This document shows, piece by piece, positions 1-8,025 of a DNA stretch of 64,000 nt. This DNA comes from Rubricoccus sp038746605. GTDB taxonomy: Bacteria; Bacteroidota; Rhodothermia; Rhodothermales; Rubricoccaceae. The stretch covers positions 1-64,000 of the forward strand of contig JBCDKM010000016.1 in NCBI GenBank assembly GCA_038746605.1, read 5' to 3'. The position numbers were made by a program, and so were the translations under genes. Positions within the stretch are counted from its first letter, which is position 1; each line of letters opens with the position of its first letter. The notes beneath the pieces were generated by a model. The model worked only from the letters and a program-made list of their open reading frames with translations. It ran no database searches and was not told the DNA's origin.

Positions 1-267
1 GACGTAGTCGGCGTGGCCGGGGCAGTCGACGTGGGCGTAGTGGCGCTCCTCGGTCTCGTACTCGACGTGGGCGGTGGCGATCGTGATGCCGCGCTCGCGC
101 TCCTCGGGGGCGTTGTCGATGTCCTCGAAGGCCTTGGCCTCGCCGCCCATCTTCTCGGCGAGCACCTTGGTGATGGCCGCCGTCAAGGTGGTCTTGCCGT
201 GGTCGACGTGGCCGATGGTGCCGACGTTGACGTGCGGCTTCGTCCGCTGGAACGTTTCCTTCGCCAT
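1..267 (-). CDS. tuf: Elongation factor Tu, N-terminal part (cut by window edge)
   Basis: Translation GTPase that delivers aminoacyl-tRNA to the ribosome. Only the first 89 codons are inside the window; the gene runs off the left edge. The protein begins MAKETFQRTKPHVNVG and shows the P-loop GHVDHGKT (residues 19-26), the switch I region ending RERGITI, and the G3 motif DCPGHAD at the edge. It lies directly downstream of four tRNA genes on the same strand, the same order as the thrU-tyrU-glyT-thrT-tufB operon of Escherichia coli, so it probably shares their transcript. Identity is certain; only the 3' part is unseen. Confidence 0.98.
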   Translation of the reverse strand, partial: MAKETFQRTKPHVNVGTIGHVDHGKTTLTAAITKVLAEKMGGEAKAFEDIDNAPEERERGITIATAHVEYETEERHYAHVDCPGHADYV

Positions 268-374
268 GGGTAGGGTGCGAGCCACGCTCGCGAGTGCTAG
301 ATCGTGAAGTGAGAGGGGCGCGACGGCACAGCAAGCCGGTACGCCGGGCGCGACACACAAGCGCGTGTCGCCGG

Positions 375-446
<72 letters not shown>

Positions 447-528
447 GGTGGAACGCAGAGGCGAAAGCACAGGGCTTCGAAGGGGTGGCCCTTCGGAGCA
501 CAGCATTTTGCGTTCTGGATTCGCAGAG

Positions 529-601
529 GGCGGGAGACGGGACTCGAACCCGCGGCCACAAGCTTGGAAGGCTAGTGCTCTACCAGCTGAGCTACTCCCG
601 C
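529..601 (-). tRNA. tRNA-Gly (anticodon TCC)
   Basis: A 73-nt cloverleaf: acceptor GCGGGAG/CTCCCGC, anticodon loop CTTCCAA (anticodon TCC), T loop TTCGAGT. No encoded CCA. It is third in the tRNA-tuf cluster. Confidence 0.95.
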
Positions 602-613
602 ACGAACCACACT

Positions 614-650
614 GCCCGCCTCGGCAGGTCCGTAGAAAGACCGAGGCGGA
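614..650 (+). repeat. Palindromic repeat, long form, in tRNA spacer
   Basis: Arms CCCGCCTCGG and CCGAGGCGGA separated by exactly 16 nt, with TCCGT at spacer positions 5-9. It sits between the Tyr and Gly tRNA genes, so it would be part of the tRNA precursor transcript. Confidence 0.85.
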
Positions 651-659
651 CGTGATGGC

Positions 660-745
660 TGGTGGGAGTGGAAGGAATCGAACCTTCTCAGTCTGAGACA
701 CCAGATTTACAGTCTGGCCCGGCTCTCCAACTCCGGCGCACTCCC
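660..745 (-). tRNA. tRNA-Tyr (anticodon GTA), CCA encoded
   Basis: Class II tRNA with a long variable arm. Acceptor GGGAGTG/CACTCCC, anticodon stem CCAGA/TCTGG around CTGTAAA (anticodon GTA), and T loop TTCGATT. Unlike its three neighbours the 3' CCA is encoded (positions 660-662). Confidence 0.95.
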
Positions 746-792
746 AAGTCAATCGGATAAGAACACGTTCGCGGTGGACACGCGGACGATAG

Positions 793-865
793 AGCTGGCG
801 AAGGGACTCGAACCCCCAACCTGCTGATTACAAATCAGCTGCTCTACCAGTTGAGCTACGCCAGC
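793..865 (-). tRNA. tRNA-Thr (anticodon TGT)
   Basis: A 73-nt cloverleaf: acceptor GCTGGCG/CGCCAGC, anticodon stem GCTGA/TCAGC around TTTGTAA (anticodon TGT), T loop TTCGAGT. It is the first tRNA of the Thr-Tyr-Gly-Thr-tuf cluster. Confidence 0.95.
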
Positions 866-932
866 GGGCGCGATTCAAACGGACAACCAATCTACCGGCC
901 CCTCAGATCGGGAGTCAACGTCCCGAGGCCCG

Positions 933-1577
933 CTAGGCGCTCTCCACCGGTGTCTTCGCGGTTTCTTGGGGTGGCCGCCCTCTCCACCACCGAATCGCGC
1001 CGACCACAACGGCGAGAGCCACGAGAGCTGTGATCACGCGGCCGTAGGCCGTGAGAATGTTCAACACGCGCTCCCACTCCGCCCCCACCCACGCGCCACC
1101 AGCGACGAGCAACACGCACCACGCGAGGGCGCTGACAGACGCCCAGATCGAGGTCTGGAGAACGGGTAGGCGCGAGGATCCGGCGAGCAGCGAGATCACC
1201 GAGCGGCCTCCCGCGAGGAACCGGTTGGCCAGCACGACGCCTTGTCCCCAGCGCTTTAGCCAGCGCTCGGCGGCCTGCAGCGGGGCTCGCGGAATCCAGC
1301 GGAGGCGCGAAGGGTTCGCGACAGCATCGCCCAACTTCCACCCGAGGGCGTACATCGTCATGAAGCCGAGCGCCCCGCCGAGCGTCGCGAGGAAGACGGT
1401 GGGTCCGAAGGCGAGAGTGCCGACGCCCACGAGCCATCCACAAAGCACGATGAGTGTGTCGCCCCAGATAGGCGGCACCACGTTTTCTACGTACGAGACC
1501 GCGAAGAGCACACCGTAGATACCGAGGGGCGGAAGCCCCATCAGCCACGTCGCGAGCGCTTCGACGGATTCCATCAT
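933..1577 (-). CDS. DedA family (SNARE-associated) membrane protein
   Basis: A 214-residue polytopic inner-membrane protein of the DedA/VTT family, whose members act as or support lipid flippases (undecaprenyl phosphate or phosphatidylethanolamine in studied cases). Visible hallmarks are the early YVENVVPPIWGD stretch (residues about 30-41, matching the family's E-x-x-P-x-x-P-G/D region), a long hydrophobic hairpin, and the ANRFLAGGRSV segment (family F-x-R-x-x-P/G-x-x-R) near residue 120. The start codon overlaps the stop of ispF by 4 bases (ATGA), so the two are translationally coupled. The substrate cannot be told from sequence. Confidence 0.85.
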   Translation of the reverse strand: MMESVEALATWLMGLPPLGIYGVLFAVSYVENVVPPIWGDTLIVLCGWLVGVGTLAFGPTVFLATLGGALGFMTMYALGWKLGDAVANPSRLRWIPRAPLQAAERWLKRWGQGVVLANRFLAGGRSVISLLAGSSRLPVLQTSIWASVSALAWCVLLVAGGAWVGAEWERVLNILTAYGRVITALVALAVVVGAIRWWRGRPPQETAKTPVESA

Positions 1578-2065
1578 GACGCGCTGACGGGCTCCGCCGC
1601 CAGAAGCAGCGCGACCGCGTGAGCCGCCGCCCCCTCGCCCGTCCCGACAAAACCCATCCCCTCCCCCGTCGTCGCCTTGACCGAGACCGCGCCGACCTCC
1701 ACGCCCATCGCATCCGCGAGGCGAGCGCGCATCGCGTCGATGTGAGGGCGCAGCTTGGGCCGCTGGAGCACGACGGTAGCGTCCACGTTGCCGACGCGCC
1801 AGCCCGCCTCGGCGACACGCCGGACAATCTCACGGAGCAACTCGATGCTATCCGCCCCCTTCCACTCGGGGTCGGTATCCGGGAAATGCGCCCCGATGTC
1901 TCCCATCGCGGCAGCCCCGAGAATCGCGTCTGTGATCGCATGCGCCAGCACGTCTGCATCGGAGTGCCCGTCGAGACCGACCTCCGACTCGATCTCGACG
2001 CCGCCGAGGATCAGCTTCCGACCCTGTCGGAGGCAGTGAACGTCGTAGCCGTGACCGATGCGCAT
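1574..2065 (-). CDS. ispF: 2-C-methyl-D-erythritol 2,4-cyclodiphosphate synthase
   Basis: Fifth enzyme of the MEP isoprenoid pathway; it cyclises CDP-methylerythritol 2-phosphate with release of CMP. The 163-residue length is normal. I start at ATG 2065 because MRIGHGYDVH is the family start; this gives metal ligands D8 and H10 and a third His in the GLDGHSDADVLAHA segment. The C-terminal KATTGEGMGFVG stretch is the family signature. It lies 65 bp after ispD and overlaps the DedA gene, so ispD-ispF-dedA look like one transcript. Confidence 0.96.
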   Translation of the reverse strand: MRIGHGYDVHCLRQGRKLILGGVEIESEVGLDGHSDADVLAHAITDAILGAAAMGDIGAHFPDTDPEWKGADSIELLREIVRRVAEAGWRVGNVDATVVLQRPKLRPHIDAMRARLADAMGVEVGAVSVKATTGEGMGFVGTGEGAAAHAVALLLAAEPVSAS

Positions 2066-2130
2066 GATGGATTGGAGATTGGAGATTGGAAGCAAGAGCA
2101 CTCGCGACGCTCACACAAACGAATTGCCGG

Positions 2131-2832
2131 CTACCTCGCCGCCCAGATCGCCTCCGCGAGGGCCCAGTCGGCGGGACGCGTGATTTTGAGATTCCGCTCG
2201 TCGCCCTCCAGCACCGCCACCGTAATGCCCGCACGGGTCAGCAATCCCACCTCGTCGGTCCCGGCCCATCCCTCCCGCTCGGCTCTCGCGAGGGCGCCCG
2301 CGAGAATCCCCCGTTGAGCCCCCTGGGGTGTCTGCATCCGCCAGAGTTGATCGCGAGGCACCGTCGCGCCGAAGAACTCGCCGCCAGACTGGCGGAGGGT
2401 ATCGGCGACCGGGACCGCGAGGGCCGCAGCGTCGTGGCGCCGGATCGCCTGTACCACGGACGAGACATCCTCGGGCCTCACGAACGGTCGAGCTGCGTCG
2501 TGCACGAGGACGATCTCGACGGACTCCGGCACCGCCTCCACACCTCGCGTGACGGAGGCTTGCCGGGTCTCTCCTCCTGAGACCACGGCTCGCACCCACT
2601 CCGCCACCGGGCTCTCTGCGAGGGCCTGACGCACCGGCTCGACCTCCTCCTCCGCAACGACGACGACGAGCCCGCTCACCTCAGGTGCCGCTGCCAGGGC
2701 GTCGAGGCTGTGGACGAGCACGGGCTGACCGCCGAGGAGGCGAAACTGCTTCGCAGGATCGCCAGACGCGCCGCCCATCCGGGACCCGCTTCCTGCCGCG
2801 GGCACGACGGCCCACGCCTCACCTGCTGTCAT
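2131..2832 (-). CDS. ispD: 2-C-methyl-D-erythritol 4-phosphate cytidylyltransferase
   Basis: Third MEP-pathway enzyme, adding CMP from CTP to methylerythritol 4-phosphate. It is about 233 residues. The nucleotide-binding start VVPAAGSGSRMGG, the KQFRLLGGQPVL segment, VLVHDAARPFV and the late LKITRPADWALAE are all family motifs. I place the start at the ATG giving MTAGEAWAVVPAAG; an ATG two codons upstream is also possible. It is followed by ispF on the same strand, the usual pairing (in some bacteria they are fused). Confidence 0.95.
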   Translation of the reverse strand: MTAGEAWAVVPAAGSGSRMGGASGDPAKQFRLLGGQPVLVHSLDALAAAPEVSGLVVVVAEEEVEPVRQALAESPVAEWVRAVVSGGETRQASVTRGVEAVPESVEIVLVHDAARPFVRPEDVSSVVQAIRRHDAAALAVPVADTLRQSGGEFFGATVPRDQLWRMQTPQGAQRGILAGALARAEREGWAGTDEVGLLTRAGITVAVLEGDERNLKITRPADWALAEAIWAAR

Positions 2833-2903
2833 GAACACTCGTGGTCGTGAGCCGAGAACCTACTTCCGACCGTGGCCCAAGGACTGGTCCCATCCCGACT
2901 GTG

Positions 2904-2924
2904 CCCGCCTCGGTGCCGAGGTGG
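2904..2924. repeat. Palindromic repeat, short form
   Basis: CCCGCCTCGG-TG-CCGAGGTGG lies between the stop of queA and the start of ispD, both minus strand. One arm carries a C to T change, giving a G-T pair. Confidence 0.8.
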
Positions 2925-2952
2925 AGAGAGCGGGCTCACGACCCAGACTCTC

Positions 2953-4044
2953 TCAGAGGATGAGCATCGCGTCCCCGAACGAGAACAGACGGTACTCGTG
3001 GCGAATGGCTTCGTCGTAGGCGAACCGGAGCAGTTCCTTCCCCGCAAAGGCGGCTGCCATCAGGAGCAGCGGCGAGCGCGGGCGGTGGAAGTTGGTCAGG
3101 AGCCGCTCTGCGATCAGGAAATCGTACGGGGGCGTGATGAACTTGTCCGTCCAGCCGTGGACGTGCTTCAGCGTACGGTCTGCTGAGAGAGACGACTCGA
3201 TGCACCGGACGACGCTCGTCCCGCAGGCCGTCACCGTCTTCGTCGGCGAGGTGAGCGCGCGGTTGACGATTTCGGCCGCTTCGCGAGTGACCCTGATCTT
3301 TTCCCCGTCCATCCGGTGCTTGCTCAGGTCCTCTACCTCCACCGGACGGAAGGAGCCGAGTCCTTTGTGGAGCGTGACCGTCGCGATCTCGGCCCCTCTT
3401 CCCTTCAGTGCGGCGATGAGATCGGGCGTGAAGTGAAGCCCGGCGGTGGGAGCGGAGACGGCACCGCGCTCGCGCGCGAAGAGCGTCTGATATCGGACCT
3501 TGTCCGCAGGCTCGGCCGGACGCCGGAGGTACGGCGGGACGGGCGTCTCTCCGATGCGGTCGATGGCGGCGTAGAAGGCCTCGGGGGAGCCGTCGAAGAT
3601 GAAGCGGAGGGTACGGCCTCGGCTGGTCGTGTTGTCCAGCACCTCGGCCTCCAGTTCGTCTCCAAAGACGAGCTTGTTGCCGACGCGCACCTTTCGCGCA
3701 GGGTCCACGATGGTGTCCCAGAGACGCTGTTCCGCGTTCAGTTCGCGAAGGAGAAACGCCTCCACTCGGGCCTCCGTCTTTTCCTTGTAGCCGCGAAGAC
3801 GAGCGGGAAAGACGCGAGTGTCGTTCGCGACGAGGACGTCCCCCTCGGAGAAGTAGTCCGGGAGGTCATGGACCGTCTTGTGCTCCACTGTGCGTGCCTC
3901 GCGGTCCACGATCATCAACCTCGCAGTGTCGCGAGGCTCAGCGGGATACGCGGCAACCAGACCTCGGGGGAAGTCGAACTCGAACTCCGAGAGGCGGAGG
4001 GGAGCCGTGTGTCGGAACAGGGCCGGCGGGGGTGCGAGACGCAT
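2953..4044 (-). CDS. queA: S-adenosylmethionine:tRNA ribosyltransferase-isomerase
   Basis: Queuosine biosynthesis enzyme that transfers and isomerises the ribosyl part of SAM onto preQ1 at the wobble base of tRNAs. It is 363 residues from ATG 4044. Family landmarks in order: LSEFEFDFP at the N-terminus, VLVANDTRVFPARL, PVPPYLRR, YQTLFARERGAVSAPTAGLHFT, VTLHKGLGSF, a C-terminal TNFHRPRSPLLLMAAAFAG, and YRLFSFGDAMLIL. A longer frame exists upstream, but the family begins near this Met. It is transcribed toward ispD with a palindromic repeat between. Its neighbour upstream is fumarylacetoacetase. Confidence 0.96.
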   Translation of the reverse strand: MRLAPPPALFRHTAPLRLSEFEFDFPRGLVAAYPAEPRDTARLMIVDREARTVEHKTVHDLPDYFSEGDVLVANDTRVFPARLRGYKEKTEARVEAFLLRELNAEQRLWDTIVDPARKVRVGNKLVFGDELEAEVLDNTTSRGRTLRFIFDGSPEAFYAAIDRIGETPVPPYLRRPAEPADKVRYQTLFARERGAVSAPTAGLHFTPDLIAALKGRGAEIATVTLHKGLGSFRPVEVEDLSKHRMDGEKIRVTREAAEIVNRALTSPTKTVTACGTSVVRCIESSLSADRTLKHVHGWTDKFITPPYDFLIAERLLTNFHRPRSPLLLMAAAFAGKELLRFAYDEAIRHEYRLFSFGDAMLIL

Positions 4045-4213
4045 GCGGATTGTAGGCCTACGGAGCCAGACCGCGCATGTGGTGGGGCGACCGTTCGGTG
4101 GACGCCATGCCGCAGTGGGCAGAAAGATAACCGCCTCCCCTGGCTGTGCCACCTCCCGATTTCTCGGGAGTCCAGCCTCCTCTCAGGCGCTCTCGGCGGG
4201 GTCTGCCGCTGTG

Positions 4214-4233
4214 CCGCCTCGTCACCGAGGCGG
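4214..4233. repeat. Palindromic repeat, short form, containing the fahA stop codon
   Basis: CCGCCTCG-TCA-CCGAGGCGG. The stop codon of the fumarylacetoacetase gene (minus strand TGA, 4222-4224) is in the centre, so the repeat encodes the last residues PPR and the stop. Confidence 0.75.
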
Positions 4234-5490
4234 AGCCACCCGGCCCACGACCTCGCCGAACCCGACGCGCAGGCCGTCGCGCTGCGCCGCACCGGTCAGG
4301 ATCACGGTGTCGCCGTCCGCGAGGAACGTCCGTGTCTCACCGCTGGGCAACTCGATAGGCTTGGTGCCACGCCACGTCAGTTCCAGGAAGGAGCCGTAGC
4401 TGTCCTCGGTCTCGCCCGAGATCGTACCGCTCGCCATGAGGTCGCCGGGGCGCGCGTTGCAGCCGTTGACGGTGTGATGCGCGAGTTGCTGCTCAGGGCT
4501 CCAGTAGAGATACTTCGCGTTACTCCGAGCGACGGTCGCCGGGGTGTCCATCTGCTCGGTCTTGAGTTGAACCTCCAGATCGATATCCAGCGAGCGGTCG
4601 CCTGACTGACGGAGGTACGGCAATGGCTCGGGGTTGCCCGCCTCGGGTGTCTGCAGCTCGCCCGCGATGCGGAATGGGTCCAGCGCCGCGCTCGGCACCA
4701 CCCAGGGGCTGATACTCGTCGCGAAGCTCTTGCCAAGGAACGGGCCGAGCGGGACGTACTCCCATTTCTGAATGTCGCGCGCGCTCCAGTCGTTGACGAG
4801 CACGAAGCCGAAGATCTGATCCCGCGCCTCGTCGATGGAGATCGACCCGCCGAGAGGGTTGCCAGGACCGACGAAGAAGCCCAGCTCCAACTCGATGTCG
4901 AGCAGCTTCGACGGGCCGAAGACGGGGTCCGCGTCATCGGGTTTCTGCTGGCCCTTGGGACGCACGATTTCCGTCCCACTCACGATGACGCTGGAGGCAC
5001 GGCCGTGATACCCCACCGGGAGGTGCAGCCAGTTCGGCATCAAGGCGTTCTCGGGCCCTCGGAACATGGTGCCCACGTTGGTCGCGTGCTGGCGCGAGGA
5101 ATAGAAGTCCGTGTAGTCCCCAATGTCAGCCGGGAGGTGCATCGTGACCTCCGCGAGGTCCGCGAAGGCACTCGCGCGATGGGTGGCGGCCTCGCGCAGA
5201 TCGCCGGGACCATCCTCGCGAAGCAGGTCCTGAAGCCGCCCGCGAACGGCATCCCAGGCGTCTTTGCCGAGCGCCATGAACGCGTTCAACGTCCCGCGGA
5301 AGACCGGCGCCCGACCAGCGCCCGGCACTGCGAGGAGGCCGTGCGCTTCGAGGTACGCGAGGTCTAGCACCTGATCCCCGATCCGCACGCCGACGCGTCG
5401 AGAGGGGTCGGCCTCAGTCGAGAAGACGCCGTAGGGAAGGTTGTGGAGGCCAAAGCCGGTGTCGGCGGAGAGGTCGAGAAAGGACGTCAC
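4222..5490 (-). CDS. fahA: Fumarylacetoacetase
   Basis: Last step of tyrosine catabolism: fumarylacetoacetate to fumarate and acetoacetate. The 422-residue length matches bacterial and eukaryotic FAH. The N-terminal SH3-like domain begins DTGFGLHNLPYGVFS. The catalytic domain shows YTDFYSSRQHATNVGTMFRG, holding a metal-binding Asp and the catalytic His, then NWLHLPVGYHGRASS, PSKLLDIELELGFF with metal-binding Glu, and LVNDWSARDIQ. The last codons and the stop lie in a palindromic repeat. The neighbour upstream on the same strand, 71 bp away, is an unrecognised protein that may belong to the same pathway. No other tyrosine genes are visible. Confidence 0.95.
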   Translation of the reverse strand: MTSFLDLSADTGFGLHNLPYGVFSTEADPSRRVGVRIGDQVLDLAYLEAHGLLAVPGAGRAPVFRGTLNAFMALGKDAWDAVRGRLQDLLREDGPGDLREAATHRASAFADLAEVTMHLPADIGDYTDFYSSRQHATNVGTMFRGPENALMPNWLHLPVGYHGRASSVIVSGTEIVRPKGQQKPDDADPVFGPSKLLDIELELGFFVGPGNPLGGSISIDEARDQIFGFVLVNDWSARDIQKWEYVPLGPFLGKSFATSISPWVVPSAALDPFRIAGELQTPEAGNPEPLPYLRQSGDRSLDIDLEVQLKTEQMDTPATVARSNAKYLYWSPEQQLAHHTVNGCNARPGDLMASGTISGETEDSYGSFLELTWRGTKPIELPSGETRTFLADGDTVILTGAAQRDGLRVGFGEVVGRVAPPR

Positions 5491-5561
5491 GGGAAGAGAG
5501 AAAGGCGAAGTGGGAAGGGGATATGCGTCGGGTTGCGATCAGTGCCCCTCTCCCCCGTTCC

Positions 5562-6527
5562 TCATCCTCCCTCCCCCAGCCAACCGAGGGCGCGGAGGTC
5601 GTCGCGAGGCTCGTCGAAGGAGCAAGAGCCGAACGAGAGGGCGCGCACCTGACGGACGTGTTGGACCGTCTCGGGCGAGACGCGGAGCGAGCGCCACACA
5701 ACGTCATCCGCGAAGGAGAAGTGGGCCGGATCGTCGTCGTCCAGTACCTCTGCCAGCGCATCGGCATCAAGGCCATGAGCGTGGGCGAGACAGGCGCCGC
5801 CGAAGACGCCGAGAAAGCCGTGCATCCGCGTGCCGACCGCCTCGTCGTGGTTCGGGAGTAGATGGTGGAGCCCGGCGGTCGCCTTGAACGGGGCGCCTGC
5901 ATCGCGACACGACACGATGGCGTGGGCGACGGACTCAACGCTCGGCACAAGGTCGGGCGTGACCCCTCCGCAACGGAGCTTGAGCGCCGCGCGCTGGGTG
6001 CTCAACCGTGCGTTCGTCTCGGCGATGTCATGTGCAGCGTGCTCCGCCCGGTCGCGGCTGTACGTCTCCCCGACGAGCGGCACCTCCACCGCGAGAGCAT
6101 CGTCTGCCCCGAGATCCATCGCGAGGAGCGGACCAGCCAGACCGGCGTCCACCTCGGCGGGCGTGGTGCGCATTTCGAAGCGGTCGGCGCGCACAGATCC
6201 CCGGTGGCGTGCCTCGAACTGCCGGGCGACGTCGAACGTGGCCTCGGTCGCCTCGGCGAGACCGCCGGGCACGTCACCGAGGCCGAGCACGCTGAAGCGG
6301 ACCGGCTCGCCAGCGGCTCGCGCGCTCTCGCGCAGTTCGTCTGCAAACGCGTCGAGATCCGACAGGCGGGCAGCGGGCACGATGAACCGTTCGAGCATCC
6401 ACGCATCCGGCCCCAGCCGGTAGCGCAGGTGGTTGCGGATCGCGGGGCCGAGGTCCAGCGTCGCGGGCGGAAAGAGACCGGCGTAATCGATCAGGTTGGT
6501 GAGAAACGCGCGGAAACCGGGCCGCAT
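5562..6527 (-). CDS. Conserved hypothetical protein, possible TIM-barrel enzyme
   Basis: A soluble protein of 321 residues without signal peptide or membrane segment. The start MRPGFRAFLTNLIDYAGLFPPA and the later LKLRCGGVTPDLVPSVESVA and FKATAGLHHLLPNHDE read like a conserved, possibly TIM-barrel, family, but I cannot name its activity. The alternation of hydrophobic strands and helices and the GG-containing loop in the second half support a barrel; this is inference. It starts a minus-strand run and is followed 71 bp later by fumarylacetoacetase, which suggests but does not prove a role in aromatic amino-acid breakdown. It faces a divergent TPR gene across 145 bp. Confidence 0.75.
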   Translation of the reverse strand: MRPGFRAFLTNLIDYAGLFPPATLDLGPAIRNHLRYRLGPDAWMLERFIVPAARLSDLDAFADELRESARAAGEPVRFSVLGLGDVPGGLAEATEATFDVARQFEARHRGSVRADRFEMRTTPAEVDAGLAGPLLAMDLGADDALAVEVPLVGETYSRDRAEHAAHDIAETNARLSTQRAALKLRCGGVTPDLVPSVESVAHAIVSCRDAGAPFKATAGLHHLLPNHDEAVGTRMHGFLGVFGGACLAHAHGLDADALAEVLDDDDPAHFSFADDVVWRSLRVSPETVQHVRQVRALSFGSCSFDEPRDDLRALGWLGEGG

Positions 6528-6672
6528 GGGTCAGAGGAGCAGGTAAGGGACCCTTAAGGAGAGGCGAACGTTGCAAGGTAGCGTAGCTTCCGGGCGCCTC
6601 CCCGGCCGACTTGCGCGCCGGTCTCACCGGCCCCTGCCGCCGACGCGCGCCTTTGCACCCCCACCTGACGCC

Positions 6673-7827
6673 ATGCGATCCCGACTTTCTCTCCTTCCCG
6701 TCCTCCTCATCTTCGCTGTGCTCCTCGGCGGCGCAGACGGCTGCTCCAGCGACCCGAACGTCGAGAGCGCCAAGCTGGCGCTGCGGCAAGAGAACTACAC
6801 CGAGGCCATCGACCAGCTCAACCGGGCACTCGAGACCAATCCAGAGAATGTCGAGGCTCTGACGCTCAAGATCCGGGTGCTGGGCACCCAGATGAGCGAG
6901 GCCGCGACCCTTCGGAAAGGCCCCATCGTGGCAGATCTTCGCGAGGCCACAGAGACTGCCCTCCGCGTCGCTCCCGCTGACGAGGAGGTGATCCAGATGG
7001 GCGATTACGCATGGGCCGTGTTGATGCAAGGCGGCAACGAGAACCTCCAGACGGAGGCCTCGCCTGCTGCGGACGCCATCCCGTTCTTCGAGGGCGCCAT
7101 CGCCATCCACGCGGACTCCTCGGGCAGCCACTTCAGCCTCGGGCTGGCGCAGCTGCTTAGCGATGCTCCTTCGGAAGCCGCGAGCGCCTTCGAGACCGCC
7201 ATCGAGCTTGAGCCCAGCTACACCAACGCCTCCATCTACCTCGCCCGCGCCTACCTCTCCACGGACCGCGGCTCGGAGGCCCTCGACGTGCTCTCCGCTG
7301 CCCGCGAGAACATCGGCGACATGGATCCCGACCGGGACCGTCTGGAGCAGGAGTATCTCAACGCCCTCGCCTCCAGCGGCCAGACCGACCGCGCCATCAC
7401 GGAGTTCGAGCAACAGATCGAGAACTTCCCGGACGACCCGCTGATCCGCTACAACTACGGCACGCTGCTGCTCGGCGTGGAACGGTTCACGGACGCCGTC
7501 GAGCAGTTTGAGATCGCGACCGACCTCAACCCGGAGAACGCGGACGGCTTCTACAACCTCGGCGTCGCTCACCTCCGCGAGGCGGGCCGCATCGAGACCG
7601 AGGCGGGTGAACTCACCCTGGATCAGCAGGAGGAGTACGACGCCCTGATCGGCCAGCGCGACGAGCGCCTGGACATGGCGATTGATGCGCTGGAGACCGC
7701 ACGCGATCTCGCGAGCGACACCACGCGCCCAGCCGTCTGCTCCTCGCTCCTCCAGATCTACAACTCGCTCGGCCGCGCCGACGAGGCGGAGGATGCCGCC
7801 GAGTGCGCCGGCGTGAGCATGGACTAG
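6673..7827 (+). CDS. TPR-repeat protein, exported, possible lipoprotein
   Basis: 384 residues from ATG 6673. The N-terminus is a signal peptide ending GGADGC, a weak lipobox, so it may be a periplasmic lipoprotein. The rest is tetratricopeptide repeats: NYTEAIDQLNRALETNPENVEAL, ASAFETAIELEPSYTNASIYLARAY and FTDAVEQFEIATDLNPENADGFYNLG, each cited here as part of a 34-residue helical pair. TPR proteins act as scaffolds, often in envelope assembly; no specific partner can be named. It stands alone, followed by a strong intrinsic terminator at 7851. Confidence 0.85.
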   Translation: MRSRLSLLPVLLIFAVLLGGADGCSSDPNVESAKLALRQENYTEAIDQLNRALETNPENVEALTLKIRVLGTQMSEAATLRKGPIVADLREATETALRVAPADEEVIQMGDYAWAVLMQGGNENLQTEASPAADAIPFFEGAIAIHADSSGSHFSLGLAQLLSDAPSEAASAFETAIELEPSYTNASIYLARAYLSTDRGSEALDVLSAARENIGDMDPDRDRLEQEYLNALASSGQTDRAITEFEQQIENFPDDPLIRYNYGTLLLGVERFTDAVEQFEIATDLNPENADGFYNLGVAHLREAGRIETEAGELTLDQQEEYDALIGQRDERLDMAIDALETARDLASDTTRPAVCSSLLQIYNSLGRADEAEDAAECAGVSMD

Positions 7828-7850
7828 TCCTGCTCGGCACAGTTGCCTTT

Positions 7851-7891
7851 CGAGGGGGTACGGCTCTGGCTGTGCCCCCTCGTTTCTTTCT
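7851..7891 (+). terminator. Rho-independent terminator after the TPR gene
   Basis: An 11-bp stem CGAGGGGGTAC/GTGCCCCCTCG (one G-T pair), a 10-nt loop, then TTTCTTTCT. It ends the TPR transcript 24 bp after the stop codon. Confidence 0.85.
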
Positions 7892-7902
7892 GCTCGGGTC
7901 CT

Positions 7903-7924
7903 CCCGCCTCGGTGCCGAGGCGGG
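7903..7924. repeat. Palindromic repeat, short form
   Basis: CCCGCCTCGG-TG-CCGAGGCGGG, perfect 10-bp arms. It lies 12 bp downstream of a complete U-tailed terminator, so it is not needed for termination here. Confidence 0.9.
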
Positions 7925-8025
7925 CGCTCTCGCGCGACCTTCATCGATGGACAGGAATCCGTGGTCAGGTGTCGGCCCGTTGGACCCCTCCCTTTCCCTT
8001 CCGCTTCTCCCCTTTCTCTCTGATC

